A stretch of 64,000 nt of DNA from Phallusia mammillata (GCA_003260075.1 QLIY01000086.1:62001-126000); one strand, 5' to 3'. Shown: positions 13,033 through 27,616, numbered from the stretch's first letter. Program-made: numbers and translations. The notes: generated by a model not told the origin, from the sequence alone.

Positions 13033-13390
13033 CAAAAAGAAAAAGGGTTGGACCAGGGTTGTGACTTGTGTATATTACATTTAAGTTATTTTGTCGAAAT
13101 TTCTTAGCAACTGGACATAGAAGTTTACAAATTTATGTTTTATAATGCTGATTATATTATCGTTTAAGTTTTTGTTTTATATTCCAAAAATTTCAAAAAA
13201 AACACCCCCCCCCCAGCAAAAAGAAAAAGGGTTGGACCAGGGTTGTGACTTGTGTATATTACGTTTAAGTTATTTTGTCGAAATTTCCTAGCAACTGGAC
13301 ATAGAAGTTTACAAATTAATGTTTTATAATGCTGATTATATTATCATTTAAATTTTGTTTTATATTCCAAAAATTTCAAAAAAAAAAAAC
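13033..13390. repeat. haplotype-like direct duplication around C10
   Basis: The segments 13033-13204 and 13215-13390 match closely, with small indels and substitutions, around C10 at 13205-13214. No coding content was seen. Confidence 0.85.
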
Positions 13391-14661
13391 TTTTGGTCAC
13401 ACATATATGCTTTTGCATTGTAACACAAGAACCTTTGAAACACAAAGTTATAAAGAAACTTGCTAAACTATTTTGATGGCTTTAAATTTTGTGGACTTTA
13501 AAGATTAATAAAAACTCCGCCGTATAATACAACAAATAATAAAATACGTTCAAGTTGCTGCAAAAATATCGGTGTAGCATATAAAATCAATTGCTTCGAT
13601 AATACGTTGCTACGCGTTTGAAAAATTCAGCCTTGTTTGACAATTGCGATCGAAACTGATTCGGACAAAGATACTTGTACTTTTTTTACATATTTTTTAA
13701 TGTTGTATTTTTAAACAAACTTTTTTCAAACTTGGGCATACCTTACTTATAAGGTATGTAAAATGATGTTTTTAGTATATCGTTTTCCCCTAAAACAGGA
13801 TTATTTTCGCTACCAAACAGTTTTTTCAGTACTAGCGATACATAAACAGTTCCCAAACGTACATAAAATTATATGACATTATCATATTGGGCTCTATCCT
13901 GTCAAAATAAACGCGTTTCTTAAATTCTAAAGTAAGTTTATGCTAAAAAACGCAAGTTCAGCAAAAATAAGGCAGATTAGGTACATATAGTGCGGAGGGG
14001 TGCAACAAAAATACGAAGTGACACAGAAAACACAAGTTTAAGACGAAAAAAGTATGGAATATGTGATGTACAATGTACGGAAGTAACGCAGTAATATTTA
14101 ATAACACATTGCGCACTGATGCGTAACGGAAATGCATATTTTGTGATCACGTGGCGTTGAACCAATACAGTTAGTTGTTTGTTATTAGCTTGTAAAGTGG
14201 CATGAACATTTGCCGAAACGTTTAAACCATAAAGCATGTCGCTATTTACGTCTATATGGGCCGTTATGTTCGTCATTAAACTTATGAACAGATCCGTGTA
14301 TAGTGTTTCAAAGCTTGCTAGTTGTAACTAACCAAAATTTGTTGTTGTGCACTAAGCTTTAAAAATTTGAGAACCAATTTTTTAAACTGTACTGATTCGC
14401 CGAAAGTCTTTAAGACCTAAATAAGACTAATTTAAGACGGTGTTCGTTTAAATGCTGGGAACAAAAGCAACTTAAAACTGATAAAAAGTGTTTAAAAGAA
14501 ATTTAGAAAACAGGACTTACAGCCTCCTCCTAACCGTCAACAAGTAAGCTGGTCTGTAATGTTATCCGCTGGTGACTTCCAGTTTAAAGAGTCTTATAAA
14601 TCCAACACATGGAGCAACGGCTCAAATCATCACCTCATTTTTCCCACTGGGTGGCGGGCTA

Positions 14662-17600
14662 TCACGAGTCCAGGTTCAGTTCGTCAAACGACCCAAGAGC
14701 CGTTCGAAGTTCGCCTGCCACGCGTTCGAAGAAATCCGCTTGGTTGCGTAAGAGATCACGTTGCGAGATTGCAAAGTCCCGAATGCGCTCAGTGTGGAAA
14801 TGAGACATTTCTGCTCTCATACAACAAACCACACGGTCTGCTCTCTCCGTTACAGCTCCTAGCTCCACATCCGTCATCTTGCCTTCTTCTTTGAGCTTTT
14901 TGCATTCGCGGACTTTTCTCATAGCGCCTGTCTGGATCTGCGAGGGGCGTAAAAGGGGCGTGGTTAATTGGTCGGTTGTAAATTTTAATGCAAAAAAATT
15001 GTAACATTTTTAAAATTGCTGAAACGTGAGGATTAAAGTTACACGTTTTGGGGGTCTGTGGGTGAACCGCTGGGTCATTTAGGGCCAAACTTTGGGAGGA
15101 TAAACTTTGGATAACGAACTAAAAAATGTGTAAATTTGAGTAAGTTCAAAGCCTTCTCTATTGTCTAAACGGGTGGAACACACCACCGTTTGACAAACAA
15201 AGGAAAAAATACGAAAGATAGCCATATGCAACCACTTTCTGTGGTTTTTGGAATAACATTTTCTTAAATCTTCAAACAAGTAAATGACAAAAAAGGTAGA
15301 GGACTCTTTTATTGCAAGATCACTAAACTAAGAAGGTGTAAACACCGTATGATAATGTAACACTATAGGGCAAAGAAATTTATACGACTCTTTCCTGGGC
15401 CGAAATAAGTAACAATCAGACATTGGAAAAAATGATGCGATACTTTGTAGTTCAAGCCCCCTTCGTGTTGCTAACAGTGACAGAAAAAACTCAGGTAAAT
15501 TTACATGTGGCCTTTACAGAAGCATTACTTACAACGCCTAGCAACGTACACAAGATCATTTACCCATAACCAAACACAAAGGGTTAGCTCGTTGCCCAAC
15601 CTATAAACATTTCGCGGGGGTGACAAAAGCCTTTACCAAAATCAAGACGTTTTTCCCGGCAAAAATTAGCCGGTATTTCGTATTTGCACTATTCAAAGCC
15701 AATGAGGTAGCGATCATGCGAAGCGTTTGCGGCAAAAAACACCGGAACCTGCCCAGCAAACACCAAGGGTTTGCGAGCTGATATAAAAATCCCGAAATGC
15801 ACTTCCCGTTTCTGCATGCGAAATTGCCCGCTAGCTTGTAACTAAGTTCCTGTTCATAAATGCTTCTAGAAAAGGGGGATGGCTTGTCTTTATCACCATG
15901 ATGTAACATGAGCTGCAATCACTACATGACTACCTAATGCACGCTTTTGATAAAATACTCCCTAAATGTACGCTTTAGGCAACGAAAACGGCTGATGATT
16001 TAATACCTTTTGTACCTGTCTAAAAAATATTTAATTTCTCGCATGAAACAACACCTTTAATCTTAACAAATCGCAGTACGCCAGGCCTATTGAAGACGTT
16101 ATACCGAATCAAGCCGGTCGCCCAAGTATTTCTATATGACAAGGCACATACTAGAAAAGTCTAGCCTGTAGTAGGATTCGAACCCACGACAGGAGTCTTT
16201 CCGGGACTCGCGTTCTGCCAACTGAGCTAAACAGGTGAACGCACCAAAAATTCGAATCAGTCTTAACAATATATTTTAACCAATGTGGCCTGTACATTGT
16301 AAAAATTGAAACTTTTACGGTTCCAGCGTTTATATTGTTATTGTGTAGAAACATAATAGTGTAGAAGTAGTAATATTTGACTCCTAAACATTAAAACTTG
16401 TTGAAGAGGCTTACGTAAAGCGTAACAATTAGTCTTTTTGCGTAAATTCTAATTAAAACACCAAGCATTGCAACAGTATTGATCAAACAGTCGCAACTAA
16501 AATGATTAAAGATTCTATTTAGGTGTATTTCTTGGTGCAAGGGGAAAAATCAAATCTTGTTCTGCTTTCCGAGTCAAGGCACCTGGGGAATACCCCCGTA
16601 AAATTTGAGCTGATTGTGACGTCACAAGGAGAGAGCGCTTTCTTCGCGACGACATTTTCTCTCGTCAACATTTTTATTGACCAGTTTTATTGGGATTGTT
16701 TGCCCATGGTAAACACAGTTTGAAAAAGAGATCTTAAAAGACGAGGTCATATTTTGCTTTCAAGGCTGGTGCTGTACAACTGCGGCTAACACGTGTTTGA
16801 ACTGCGTTTTTTACGGGCAATAATAAGTTTTTTTTTAAATAGCGATCAAAAAACTAAACTTATCAGTTATGACATCACAAAATCAAAAGTGGTAATACAA
16901 TTACCCCACAGGCAAAATGTCAAAATTACCCACTGGTTAAGAACCACTGCTCTAGCATAAAAGCATTCAAAACGTTTTTTTTTTTCTTTTTACAATACAA
17001 AAATACACATGGGTAACTTACATGCCAGACATCTGGTAAGGTCTCTAGCAGTCCTTTGTAAAGCCACATTGAATCTATAACCTGATGTAAGTCTTCTTTG
17101 GGTTGGTTGGCAAACATTTCGCCCACACGGTTGTATGATGACCCTGTAAGTATTGAACAAGCCTTTATGAGTCTTGACCCGAGCCACTGACCGGTTTATG
17201 ATCGTAAATCGACAGACCATTGGACAAATACAAACGTTTTAATGTAAGATAATGTTCGATTTGTTTAACTAGGCGGGCGGGGAGCATGATTCAGCAAAAT
17301 TAAACTCCTACGTTTAAAGTTGTGCATTGTGAACTGCAATGGGGAAATTTATAGTCGAGTATGAAACCGAGTCATCAACGAGTAGTCGAGTACTTGTAGT
17401 CTGAGTCTTTTTGTATGGACTCGACTCGAAATAGTACCCGACTACTCGTTTAAAACGTAATCAGAGAACGTTTTAACTATTACACAGCGGAATAGTACTT
17501 GTGTTGTGAGTTATAAAGTCATGGTTATCTATGCACAGGACCACCAAATGTTATCCATACTCGGCCAAACTGATTTACAGTGTGCCCAGTGTTGGAGAGG

Positions 17601-20600
17601 TAAGGCCCAGTATATTACTAATTATTTCCTTCGAAGGTCAAAACAAACTTGATTTAACTAATTTTTCTACATACTTGGTGTTGAAACTTTCTTTACAACG
17701 GGTTTTGAATAGTTTGCAAAACACAAAAACTGTACGAATTTTTTATTGGTTTGGTTATTTACAAAGCCGAATACATTGCTTTGCTGATAAATTGGTACAA
17801 AACTTGGGGAACTGAATTGCTACGGTATATCATATTGCAGGTTTTGCCCTGCTTTTAAGAAGCACCTCTTGCGCCAGACGAGTAGCTTGTAACGATATGC
17901 CCATCGGCATTACTAACAAACATAAACAATCGTGCGTTTTGCCCTGTAAGCAGCAGATTGCAACTTAATACATGTGTACAACCTGGAGCCCCTGGGCAAT
18001 CGGCAAAACCCCCCCCCCTGTAACGATATGCCCATCGGCATTACTAACAAACATAAACAATCGTGCATTTTGCCCTGTAAGCAGCAGATTGCAACATAAT
18101 ACATGTGTACAACCTGGAGCCCCTGGGCAATCGGCAAACACACAACAGTGGCGTATTGATACAGTTTGCTGACTCAAATGAAACCTCAGCAATACCGCAG
18201 TAACCCAAAAAGAGTGGCCATATTTATGACGAAACTTAATCTAGTGTGTTTGATTTGTCTGTATTTTTTGTCATCTTACGTCATCACGCAAAGGTTTAGA
18301 GGTGACGTAAGAAATTGCTACAAAGCTGTTTTCACCTTTTTACGGGGGGCTCCTTGTTGTGAAATTAAATGCCTTTAATGCATACATAGCGAAACTTTTT
18401 ACCACTAATATGGTCACCAAAGTCAAAAGTTATGTAAACGATAAACTGTTTCGCTATTAAATATTGGCATTTAGTATTTGTTTTTGACACTTTCGAAATG
18501 TGTTTTTTACACTTTTTACACACTTTCTATCCGAAATTACCAATACGGCAAGCGTTCGCGTATCCCATATTCCTTACGTAGTAGGAAACGGGTCATTCAC
18601 TTCGCTATTGTCCGGGCAAGTGGGAAATTTCCCCAACTGTACAACGGATCAAAGGCATACAGTCAGGTGCGTGGGTGGACCGAGGTATTCTTAGGCGTGG
18701 GTGACCAAAGTTTTTGTCACAAAACGTTGAGATGAATAAAAGGTATGACGATCGGCGGTTGGATAATAGTTACAAGTTGTAACTTACAACAATACAACAT
18801 AAAGTAAACACACAAAATGGAATGATCAATATATAATGTTTTTTTTTGTCATAATTACACCAGCACATGGTGGTTAAATATTTATAATACGTCACCACGA
18901 CCTTTTAGTTTCACTTCAAATTAGCAAAAAAAGAAAAAAAAATGTGCGACAGTGGACACTGTAGTTTTTACATAATTCAGTATGAGGAAAATATGCCCGT
19001 CGGAAAATTTCTGCCACATAAGCAAATAAAACTTCTAATTTATCAAAGTTTTTGTGTTAATACCTGTATTATACCGCGAAACAATATACATGTGTATGTT
19101 CATAAGCTTAATAACGAATATAATGGCCCAAATGGATTATACTAGCTTTGTGACAAGCTGTGGTGCGATAGATTCAACAAGTCGGAAAGTAGTTAGGTGA
19201 CCCCTGCTCTAAAGTAGGGCAATACAAAACACACTATATCGCACAGGCGCTCCTGCAACTGCGGTTTTGTTGTTGCCAGCCACAAAACCGTGTTTAGGGC
19301 ATGCTTTGGAAAACGAGCTAGAGTCACCAAACTGTGGTGCCTAGTATCTCCGTCACGCCTTATGCAGCTTAATGGACCGCGGCACAATGTTTTTTGGAAA
19401 CTCCCCCAATGAACTATAAGTGGAACTTTATGCCTGACGTTTAAAACTTGTGGAAATATTCCATGTTAAACCTCTACACAAGTGCTTTTTTGACCAGGAC
19501 CCATCTTTTTCAAAGATGTTACTTAAATACATTTGGGAATACACATGTGTTACCATTTAATAAACTACTTGTTTTGACTTAAAAATGGCAATATGCTGGG
19601 TTATGCAATACAAGCTTTCAAATAACATGACATCGATGAAAAGGAAGTATGCTATTAAATTGGGAATGACTGCTTATGGGATATATTGCATAAACAACTT
19701 TATGCTCCAATTTAGATGTCTGGTTCCAGTAAATTGACAACAGTTTACAAGTGACTAGACAGGTGCGAAGTCAAGACTGTTTTATGTAATCTGCAATTTT
19801 TGCACAACATAAAACTGATTCACACATCTATCTTAGCAATTTCTGTGTATATAGGTATAGTATTACTGCCTTTCCTCAATCAACAAATGATTTTTTTTAA
19901 ATCAGTGTCATTTGGCCAATTGTATGAGGTAATTTCACCTTTATAAATTTAACTTTTGGGCCTATTTCAGGATTTTTGTATGCTTAGGTATGAGCTGTAT
20001 TTTAGTTTTGGGGCTGCTCACACTTCTGTGAAAAAAAGCCACTTTTCATACCGTGATTGAAAGTCCTCTATGACACAAAACAGTTTTTCACCCATTGACC
20101 CTACACAGTTCAAACTGTATCTATAAACATTTGAGAATGACACAAGTTGATGTCGAAACGTCATGCTTTATGCAAATATATTGGCTTGTTTGTTTCTGGT
20201 TAGTATCTATAAACAGTTGTAACAACACCTAATCATTACACACTATAACTATCCCACCGTTATTATATAACACACCCACACACATAAGTAACACATACCT
20301 GCAGCCTTCAGTGCATTGGTAAGTGTTTTGTTGTCTGTAGTCTGGTGCATGTTAAATCCAGCAGCTATCGTTGTAATTGCTTTGCCAAAGGATTGGTATT
20401 CCCGTTTGAATATTCCAACGTGCTTATTGGCAAGAGATTGGGAGCAGGTTGCGAATTGTGATACTCCGTCATCCATTGCTAAACAATGCAAAAAGATAAG
20501 TTGCTACACAAACTGAAAACAAAGTATATATATAATATACAGAATAATCCAAAAGTGGTTTCAGTTGAAAGTTTAATGTCCTTTAGAAATTGAACAGCAT

Positions 20601-23600
20601 TGCGGTTTACATTTGTAGAGTTCATAAGACTATTTTATTTAAAGCACTTGCTTTAATGGAGTTGAATTTTCCAGCTACCGTATTTATTCGATTACAAGTC
20701 ACAGGTTATAAAGTATTTTAACCTACACTTGGTGCGACTTACAATCAAAGGCGGGTTATATCTTATATAACATACTGATATTATTTCAACACTCCTGCTT
20801 TTTGTTTTATTTCTTTTTTAAAATTCTATGTGTGTATTGTACACCAACATAAAAAACCATAGAAAACCAAATTTATCCAACCAGGAAAAACTGGTTGATA
20901 CCTTTTGTAAACTTTTTGAACTGGTCTAACGGACCATCTGCATCGGTAACCGTGGTTACAGTGGGTGGAAGTGAGACAGTAAGGAAAAAGTTTGCAGAGG
21001 ACAAATCATCTTTTTCTGCTTGTCGTTTGCTCATTTTCCACGCCTTTTGCTCGGTCAATGTAAGAAAATTGCGAAATAGCTGAGACTTTGAAAGCACAGG
21101 GTGTCGACATATGTAGCCCACCTAATAATGCAAAATTTAAAAAGTCACACTATTATTTTTTTAACTGAAAGGTATTAGCTTTGTCATGAACAATTTTCTA
21201 TTATTTTCTGGTGGCAACATTAATTATGAATCAGTTTTTGTGCTTGCACTTCTGGGAAATGGCAAGCATCTATATACAACCAAAATGCGAGGATATCCTA
21301 TTTTGCTAACCAGCTAACAACATGATATTACAGATTTTTTTATGTTGCAACAAGTTTTTAACTTTACCTAATTCATGGCAACAGTTTATCTTAACAGTTA
21401 CACTTAACCTAGTTAATACAAAGTTAGTGACAGACTGTTGGTGTATATACAATTGCAAAACCTGTTTAAAAAGTGATTTACCCACAGGGCAAAATACCAC
21501 ATATTTAATGGTAGCAAAACCATTCTATAGGCAAAATATTTAAAAATTAAAAAACAGGATATAAACTGCCAGTATCACATCTTTTGTTCAAAAGGCCAAA
21601 TACAACCAGCATTTAAAAGGCCAAATGGCAGTAATGACAACAAACAACATAATTATAGATATACTTGTATCATAATCCATATTTATATAAATACACCAGG
21701 ATAGGCTTTATATTTTGTCACATTTGTAAGGGTACATGTTAGTAGATATACCTTACCCACAACTTAAGCCTAGCCATTCTGGCTTCAATAAAATCTTCTT
21801 CAAATCTTCCCGATGCTTGTTTATCTGGTAATCGTGGTACTGCTACCATCGGATACCGTTCCACCAAACGGCCGTACAACCAGTCAAAATGCTTGTACCT
21901 TCTCTGGACTGTAACTTCTGTGTCACTCGGAGTTAAGTTGTAACATACAAATTTCTTTAAACCTGTGATTTGACATGGCACAGTGATTAGCTTTGAGAGT
22001 GATAAAATTTGACAGTGGTATTCAGTCATGGTTCCTACTTAGGTACTTAAAATGTAGGTAATGAGCTAATACTATTGGGCATGCTATAGGATAGAAATGT
22101 GCATGTTAAAAGTACATTTTATTAGGCATGTTAAAAGTACATTCTTAGGTATATTTAAAACCCTAATTGTTATTAATTTCCCAGTCTAGTAGGAACAATG
22201 TAGAATGACATTGTACCATGTATATCATTACAATGTTTTACATACAAGTATCTGGTGAAAAGGACGTTAGTTGCTACAAAAGTGAAAAATATGTAAATTT
22301 TACACAGATAGTAGCTCCCCCCCCCCTTTAAAACCCTAATTGTTATTAATTTCCCAGTCTAGTAGGAACAATGTGGAATGACATTGTACCATGCATATCA
22401 TTACAATGTTTTACATACAAGTATCTGATGAAAAGGACGTTAGTTGTTAGAAAAGTGAAAAACATGTAAATTTTACACAGATAGTAGCATGTGCAGTATG
22501 AGGCCATTACATTGTTCAGCAATACGTCACAATGCCCAACAATTTTTGATTAGCATCCAACCATGCATAATAACATTTAATACACTAAGGGCACATTATA
22601 AATTGTGTCCCCATGTACCAACAATACTAACAGGTATTTTTACATTTTAAATTGGAGTGTGGATGGTTTTTACTTTAAACACACTAAGTAGAAATGCAAA
22701 CTAAGTACAATTCCATCACTGAAAGAGCACTGAAATACCAAAATTATATTCCCCACATCGCCAGTTAAACACATTTTCGCAGACAGAATCAATTAATCAC
22801 CAAATAAGACAGTAGCCAGAAAAAGCAGACACGTTTTATGAACCGATCAGAATGACATCATTTTTGCAGTGTGAAACTCCTGACAGTAATTATCATTTAA
22901 CTATGCAAGTTGTTCTTACCCTTCATTTTGCTTTGTTCTTTTGGGTTTCCAATTTTACAAGAAAATTGGTGCTCATTGTTGCGCCATTTTGGCCCTTCGC
23001 TGTCCATTACAATTTGCACCTACAAATATATATTGGATAAAAATGTAAAGTGTAAAAATCAAAAATTGAGATGGGTAACATATGGTAAAAGTTAAAGCAC
23101 TTTTGGCTTAGTTATATTGCGTATGTATTTTAGCATTTTTATAAGTAACTTGTGCCTAGTTTCATGACAAAAATACATATAAAACACTGCACACAGATCT
23201 GTTCATAAGTTTAATACCAAATATTACATCTCATATATGCATAAAATGCAAAATGCATCATTTTTTAAATGTTTAAAAAATATAGCATGTCCCATTTTAA
23301 TGCTATTTTAGCTGTAATATTTGCCATAAAATACACATATATTGACAACATTTATGACAACAACTTCAAGAAAACAGAAAAAAAAAATGTTTATGGCCCC
23401 CCCCCCAAATACACATATATTGACAACATTTATGACAACAACTTCAAGAAAACATAAAGAAACTTTTATGCTGTTTAATAGCAGATTAACAGTTGGATCC
23501 TTACTAAACCCTACACAAAATGTGCCATTTTACCATAAGAAACAAAACACTTGAATAAGTTCAACCAACAGTTTCATTAATTAAGTAATACCTGATCGAC

Positions 23601-26600
23601 TTGGCGTACTCTGGCATCTGCTTTGCCAAGCATATAGCTTTCACCTCCATGCTTCACAAATGATGAAAACCTGTTGAAGTTTTTGCTCACCGACCCTGAT
23701 ACCTTGGATGAGCGGCTTTCCACTGAGTTAATAGATGAAACATCTTGTGCCTCGTTGCCATATTGCCTTGCAGCACCCGCGTGCATCTAACCGAAATGTA
23801 CATCAGTTTAGGGGTTAGGAAACACTAAGCCATAGCCAAGTGCAAAAAATTTTAAATAGGACTTAAGGAAACTACAGTATGTAGGCTAGACACAAGGAAC
23901 AACTGCTACAAATCACCTATTGTCAGTAGAACCTTATTGTGGCAAAAGAAGCCCATGTTTTTAACTACAACAACATTACGATGAAAAATTACCCTGTACC
24001 GAACATTTGCGGTTTTGGGTGAAGTTGGCCTGAAAAAAATGTGACTAGTCTAAACTGGGTCATCATACTACAAAAATGTCTATCTTTTCATTTGATGGTT
24101 TTATCATAACCGTGTTAACTCAGGAAAATTGCTGTTTGATTATTAGATACCAATTATGTTGTTTATAATTTTTTCAATACATAGCTTCGGACAAAAATCT
24201 GTTTTTTTTAAATGCACATGTGTATTTTTCAATATTAAAAAAAAGTGAATTCATTTGTTTTAAAATACACAACTGGTGTGTATAAACACTGTATTTTAAT
24301 TTTCAGTGTTTAAGAGAAACAAAGCACAAAATTGAATGTAAATTTATTCACACAATTTATTGTAACTCTTAAAACGGAGCTTTGTTTACTAAGTTTTGCA
24401 CTTTGCAAAACTACAGCCACATGTGCCAAAACCACCAATGGTATAAATGATGTGTACTTTGTACCCAAGGTAATAACAGTGCTGGCTAAAATGGTCACAT
24501 GAAAGCCTATACTGTATGTAGACCATTTTGGTCAATCTCATGCCAAGGTAGTCAAGCTTTTATTGGAATTAATCTGATGATTTCACTGGCAATTATCATA
24601 AACAGTTCAGTCTCTACCAAAGTACCAATATACATAAAGGGGACTGTACACAATTTTTAAGTAACTGACCAGACCTGTCTGTACAAGTAAATTGGTGGTT
24701 TAGGTTATACTTCAATGCATTCAAAGAGTAAGAGTTATGTTTTTTTTTTTTAAATTAAAATTTTAAAAATTTAGATCAAATTTTTTCCGAAAAAAACCCA
24801 CACAAATATGAAACCTACTGGAACAACAGTAGTTGCAACGGTGGAGGAGTCATCCCAATCTTCTGACCAGGCATCATCATCATTATAATTGTTTTGAGTG
24901 TTGTTATAATTGCTGGGAAAACTACCATTGTTGTGGGTAGGACTGTATCCATCAGTTGCTGGTTGATAACCTGTTTGTTGTTCGTAACTCTCTGTAGGCA
25001 CATCAGCGTAACGTGGAGTGTTCAATGCATTCTAAAAAGTTTAAAAATTGCATCAAGAATACCATTCGAAACTACTGTTTAGTTCAGTTTGAGTTTTGGT
25101 AAATTGAGTTTATTTTGTAGTGGTACACATTTTGAGTCATGTTTTGTGTGTTTAGCATTGCTTTTTGCAAATTTACCATACCAACATTTATTTGGAACAC
25201 TACATTGGATCTGTTCATAAGTTTAATGATAAAAATAACAAATGCATGAGCATTTGCCAAAATGTTTAAGCAATAAAGAATGTTGCATTTTATGTTTATT
25301 TGGGACGTAATTTACATCATTTTGCATTTATTTCCCTCAACATAATCATGTAATATGCAGAATGATATGTTCCATAAATAAGACAACAATTATTCCTGTC
25401 AATTTCATGACCGTAGTCAGTATTTATTTTAGTAGCATAGCATTTTTTGAAAAATTGAAAGACTGAATATTGTGCAACCCACAACAAAACAGATTTTTTT
25501 CAATCACAAAAACGAATTTACTGATTCATGAGTAATTGTTCAAGTTGCGCATGACGCAATCACATCGTGCACACCCCCCCCCCTATATCCATCAGTTGCT
25601 TGTTGATAACCTGTTTGTTGTTCATAACTCTCTGTAGGTACATCAGCGTAACGCGGAGTGTTTAATGCATTCTACAAAGTTTAAAGAGTACATTAACAAA
25701 AATGTTCGAAACCACTGTTTAGTTCAGTTCAGGTTTTGGTATATACAGTTTATTTTGTAGTGGCACACACTTTGAGTTATGTTTTTGTGTGTTTAGTATT
25801 ACTTCATGCAAATTTACTATTCCAACATTTATTTGGAACACTATATACAGATCTGTTTCTAAGTTTATTGGTGAAAAATAAAAATTGCATGGGCGTTTGC
25901 CAATATGTTTGAGCATTTAAGAATGTCAATTTTTATTTTTTGGGGGTGGTTATTTTCATCACATAACATTTATTTGCTTCAACATAATCACGTATTATGC
26001 GAAATAATACTGCCCAAACAACTTGTAGATCTATATATATAGTGTTCCACAAATAAGACAATTATTCTTGTCAATTTCATGACTGTAGTCACTATTTATG
26101 ATGTTACAACACAACAAAGCTAATTAAACATTTATCAACATTTTAAAAATATTTCCATGTGTGTGTTGTGCAACATGTACTATGGCATTTCTAAAAAATG
26201 AAGAATGAATATTGTGCAACCCACAACAAAACAGATTTTTTTTAATCACAAAAATGAATTTACTGATTCGTGCGTAATTGTTCAAGTTGTGCATGACGCA
26301 ATAACATCATGCATGTCAGTTCGTGACACACCACTGGTTGCAGGAAGCAATTAAATAAATCTGTTTTCACCAGTCATAAGCGCAAAGCAAATCTGGTTTC
26401 CCGTGAATTTTCGCAATTCAGATCAATTGCCAATGTGGGTGTGCAGCAAATTAACAGAAGCCTCATCAATTGTGTCAGTTTGCCATGTCAATCAAATCGA
26501 CTGATAGGTAATATTCATTAAAACATACCAATGGGTCATGCTCTAAAATTGGATACAGTGATAGGTGTGAAAAGCGTGTTTTTATGTACTTACAGCATGT

Positions 26601-27211
26601 GACAATTGTGGTTTAATTTTATGTGTCAATATGGATCTTGGTCCACATTAAATACCATAAACACACACTTGAAGATTACAAAATAAGTGCTGTGTGTTAC
26701 AATAAAAGGCTTGAAAAGTGTCATTATTTTTGCTTTTACCAACTGCATCTACATGATGTGCCCAGAACTTTATGGTAAGGTGTAACAGTTACACAAGGAA
26801 TATTTGTATTTTCCAGATGTGATACAAAAAATGTGTAGCATCGGTAGTGATTAAATTGAAACCAATAATTTGCTAAAATATTTTAGGCAATAAACCACTT
26901 TTTTTCACAAATAATGGGCTCCCAAACCACAATGTCTGTGCAATTAAACATAATATCTAACTAAGTTAATACATCTGTAATAGTAACATTCTTACTACAA
27001 AAACACTTACATCTTCAGGGACAGGTACAACAATTAGTTGAACATAAGCTTCAGGAAAAAGTCCAACTCTTCCATCACTTGCTTGGCCTTCCCACCAGCC
27101 TTCACCTATGTTTTTGTTAAGAATCTTTATAGTCTCTCCCTCAACAAGCGATATTTCCCCATTTTCTGGTAGTCCCTCAAAGGTGTACAAAACACTGGCT
27201 TGCTCTGTCAT
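14662..27211 (-). CDS. sorting nexin of the SNX9/SNX18/SNX33 type
   Basis: There are nine coding exons on the minus strand: 27011-27211, 24819-25031, 23592-23786, 22920-23019, 21757-21962, 20902-21121, 20299-20478, 17022-17143 and 14662-14937. They total 1713 nt and 570 residues, close to the usual length, and every phase matches. Residues 1-65 are an SH3 domain (ALYDF-like VLYTFEG, EGWWEGQ, GLFPEAYV). Residues 68-138 form an Asn/acidic linker with DDDAWSEDWDD, a type used to bind clathrin adaptors. The PX domain covers about 205-325, with RRYKHFDWLYGRL supplying phosphoinositide-contact residues. The BAR domain covers about 330-570 and ends in AEMSHFHTERIRDF and a final helix. Family proteins bind dynamin and WASP and bend membrane during endocytosis. 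The start ATG lies 3 nt after an AG acceptor (CAATCTCCAG), so the 5' UTR is spliced or trans-spliced. Exon 2 has a second partial allele at 25584-25673. The choice among SNX9, 18 and 33 is not resolvable; a single pre-duplication orthologue is likely. Confidence 0.93.
16083..16236 (-). mobile_element. tRNA-like SINE copy
   Basis: The minus-strand tRNA-like head, with TTAGCTCAGTTGG-type A-box and GGTTCGAATCC B-box, is followed by the family tail ending in GGCCTGGCGTACTG. It lies in the last intron of the SNX9-type gene. Confidence 0.8.
16866..16949. mobile_element. hAT right-end fragment
   Basis: It ends in GGTTAAGAACCACTG and shares the interior ATTACCCAC and TGACATCAC motifs with the element at 58202-58427. 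No left terminus was found. Confidence 0.55.
17379..17448. repeat. 70-bp inverted repeat (foldback)
   Basis: CGAGTAGTCGAGTACT at 17379-17394 pairs with AGTACCCGACTACTCG at 17433-17448 (one mismatch in 16). The 38-nt loop holds further GAGTC/GACTC complementarity. It is intronic in the SNX9-type gene. Confidence 0.75.
17895..18140. repeat. haplotype-like direct duplication around C10
   Basis: The segments 17895-18008 and 18019-18140 are near-identical on either side of C10 (18009-18018), for example ACATAAACAATCGTGC in both. They are intronic. Confidence 0.88.
22131..22490. repeat. haplotype-like direct duplication around C10
   Basis: The segments 22131-22316 and 22327-22490 match with scattered changes (TGTAGAATG against TGTGGAATG, CATGTATATC against CATGCATATC). 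They are joined by C10 at 22317-22326, inside an SNX9-type gene intron. Confidence 0.88.
23322..23456. repeat. haplotype-like direct duplication around C10
   Basis: AATACACATATATTGACAAC and the following 50 nt occur on both sides of C10 at 23397-23406. They are intronic. Confidence 0.85.
24948..26330. repeat. long haplotype-like duplication including SNX9 exon 2
   Basis: The segment from about 24948 to 25573 is repeated, with several percent divergence and indels, as about 25584-26330, around C10 at 25574-25583. The right copy contains only the 5' part of coding exon 2 (25584-25673), so it cannot encode an alternative full exon. Both copies carry the dispersed TCTGTT...AAGTTTA repeat. Confidence 0.85.
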
Positions 27212-27615
27212 GACCTGGAGATTGTTTTTGGTACACTATTTGTTTGCAGTTTTAAGTAAGGCAGGTGCAAAAGCTTACTGGAAATAAAAACATTGTGGTT
27301 TAAAGCAGCATTTCATACATACTCTTGAACATACAATGAACAAACAACCATTTATAAACACATGTGCCTACTTTATTTTCAAACCTAAATATTCTTTCAA
27401 GTGCGGGTGAAAAACAAATTTTGGCATATTTGTAAAAAGCGTTGTTTTTGCCTTCACAAACCATATCCTTTGGTCACAAATGACGTTTACGAAACTTTTT
27501 TATACTAATGGGTTTGGTTTTATGCAGGTAGGACAAACCATAACCAACTATTAACCGTTTGAACAAATATATCTATGTGTGCCTTATGGCCCTTTTGGAA
27601 TTACTTATTAAGCAC

Positions 27616-27616
<1 letters not shown>

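Larger units (their letters stand above)
11052..14661. other. intergenic region between convergent genes
   Basis: It contains the 3' UTR and polyadenylation signal of the first gene, a cluster of CRE/E-box-like motifs, an hAT element, and a haplotype-like duplication (13033-13204 and 13215-13390 around C10 at 13205-13214). The rest is A/T-rich DNA in which I see no gene. Around 14168-14310 is an inverted copy of a dispersed repeat also seen near 23193, 25204 and 25848 (motif TCTGTTCATAAGTTTAATGA). Confidence 0.55.

Noticed and set aside
15601-15918. 105-codon minus-strand frame in the last SNX9 intron
   Set aside because: No recognisable domain or splice sites, and it lies between exons that join in phase without it.
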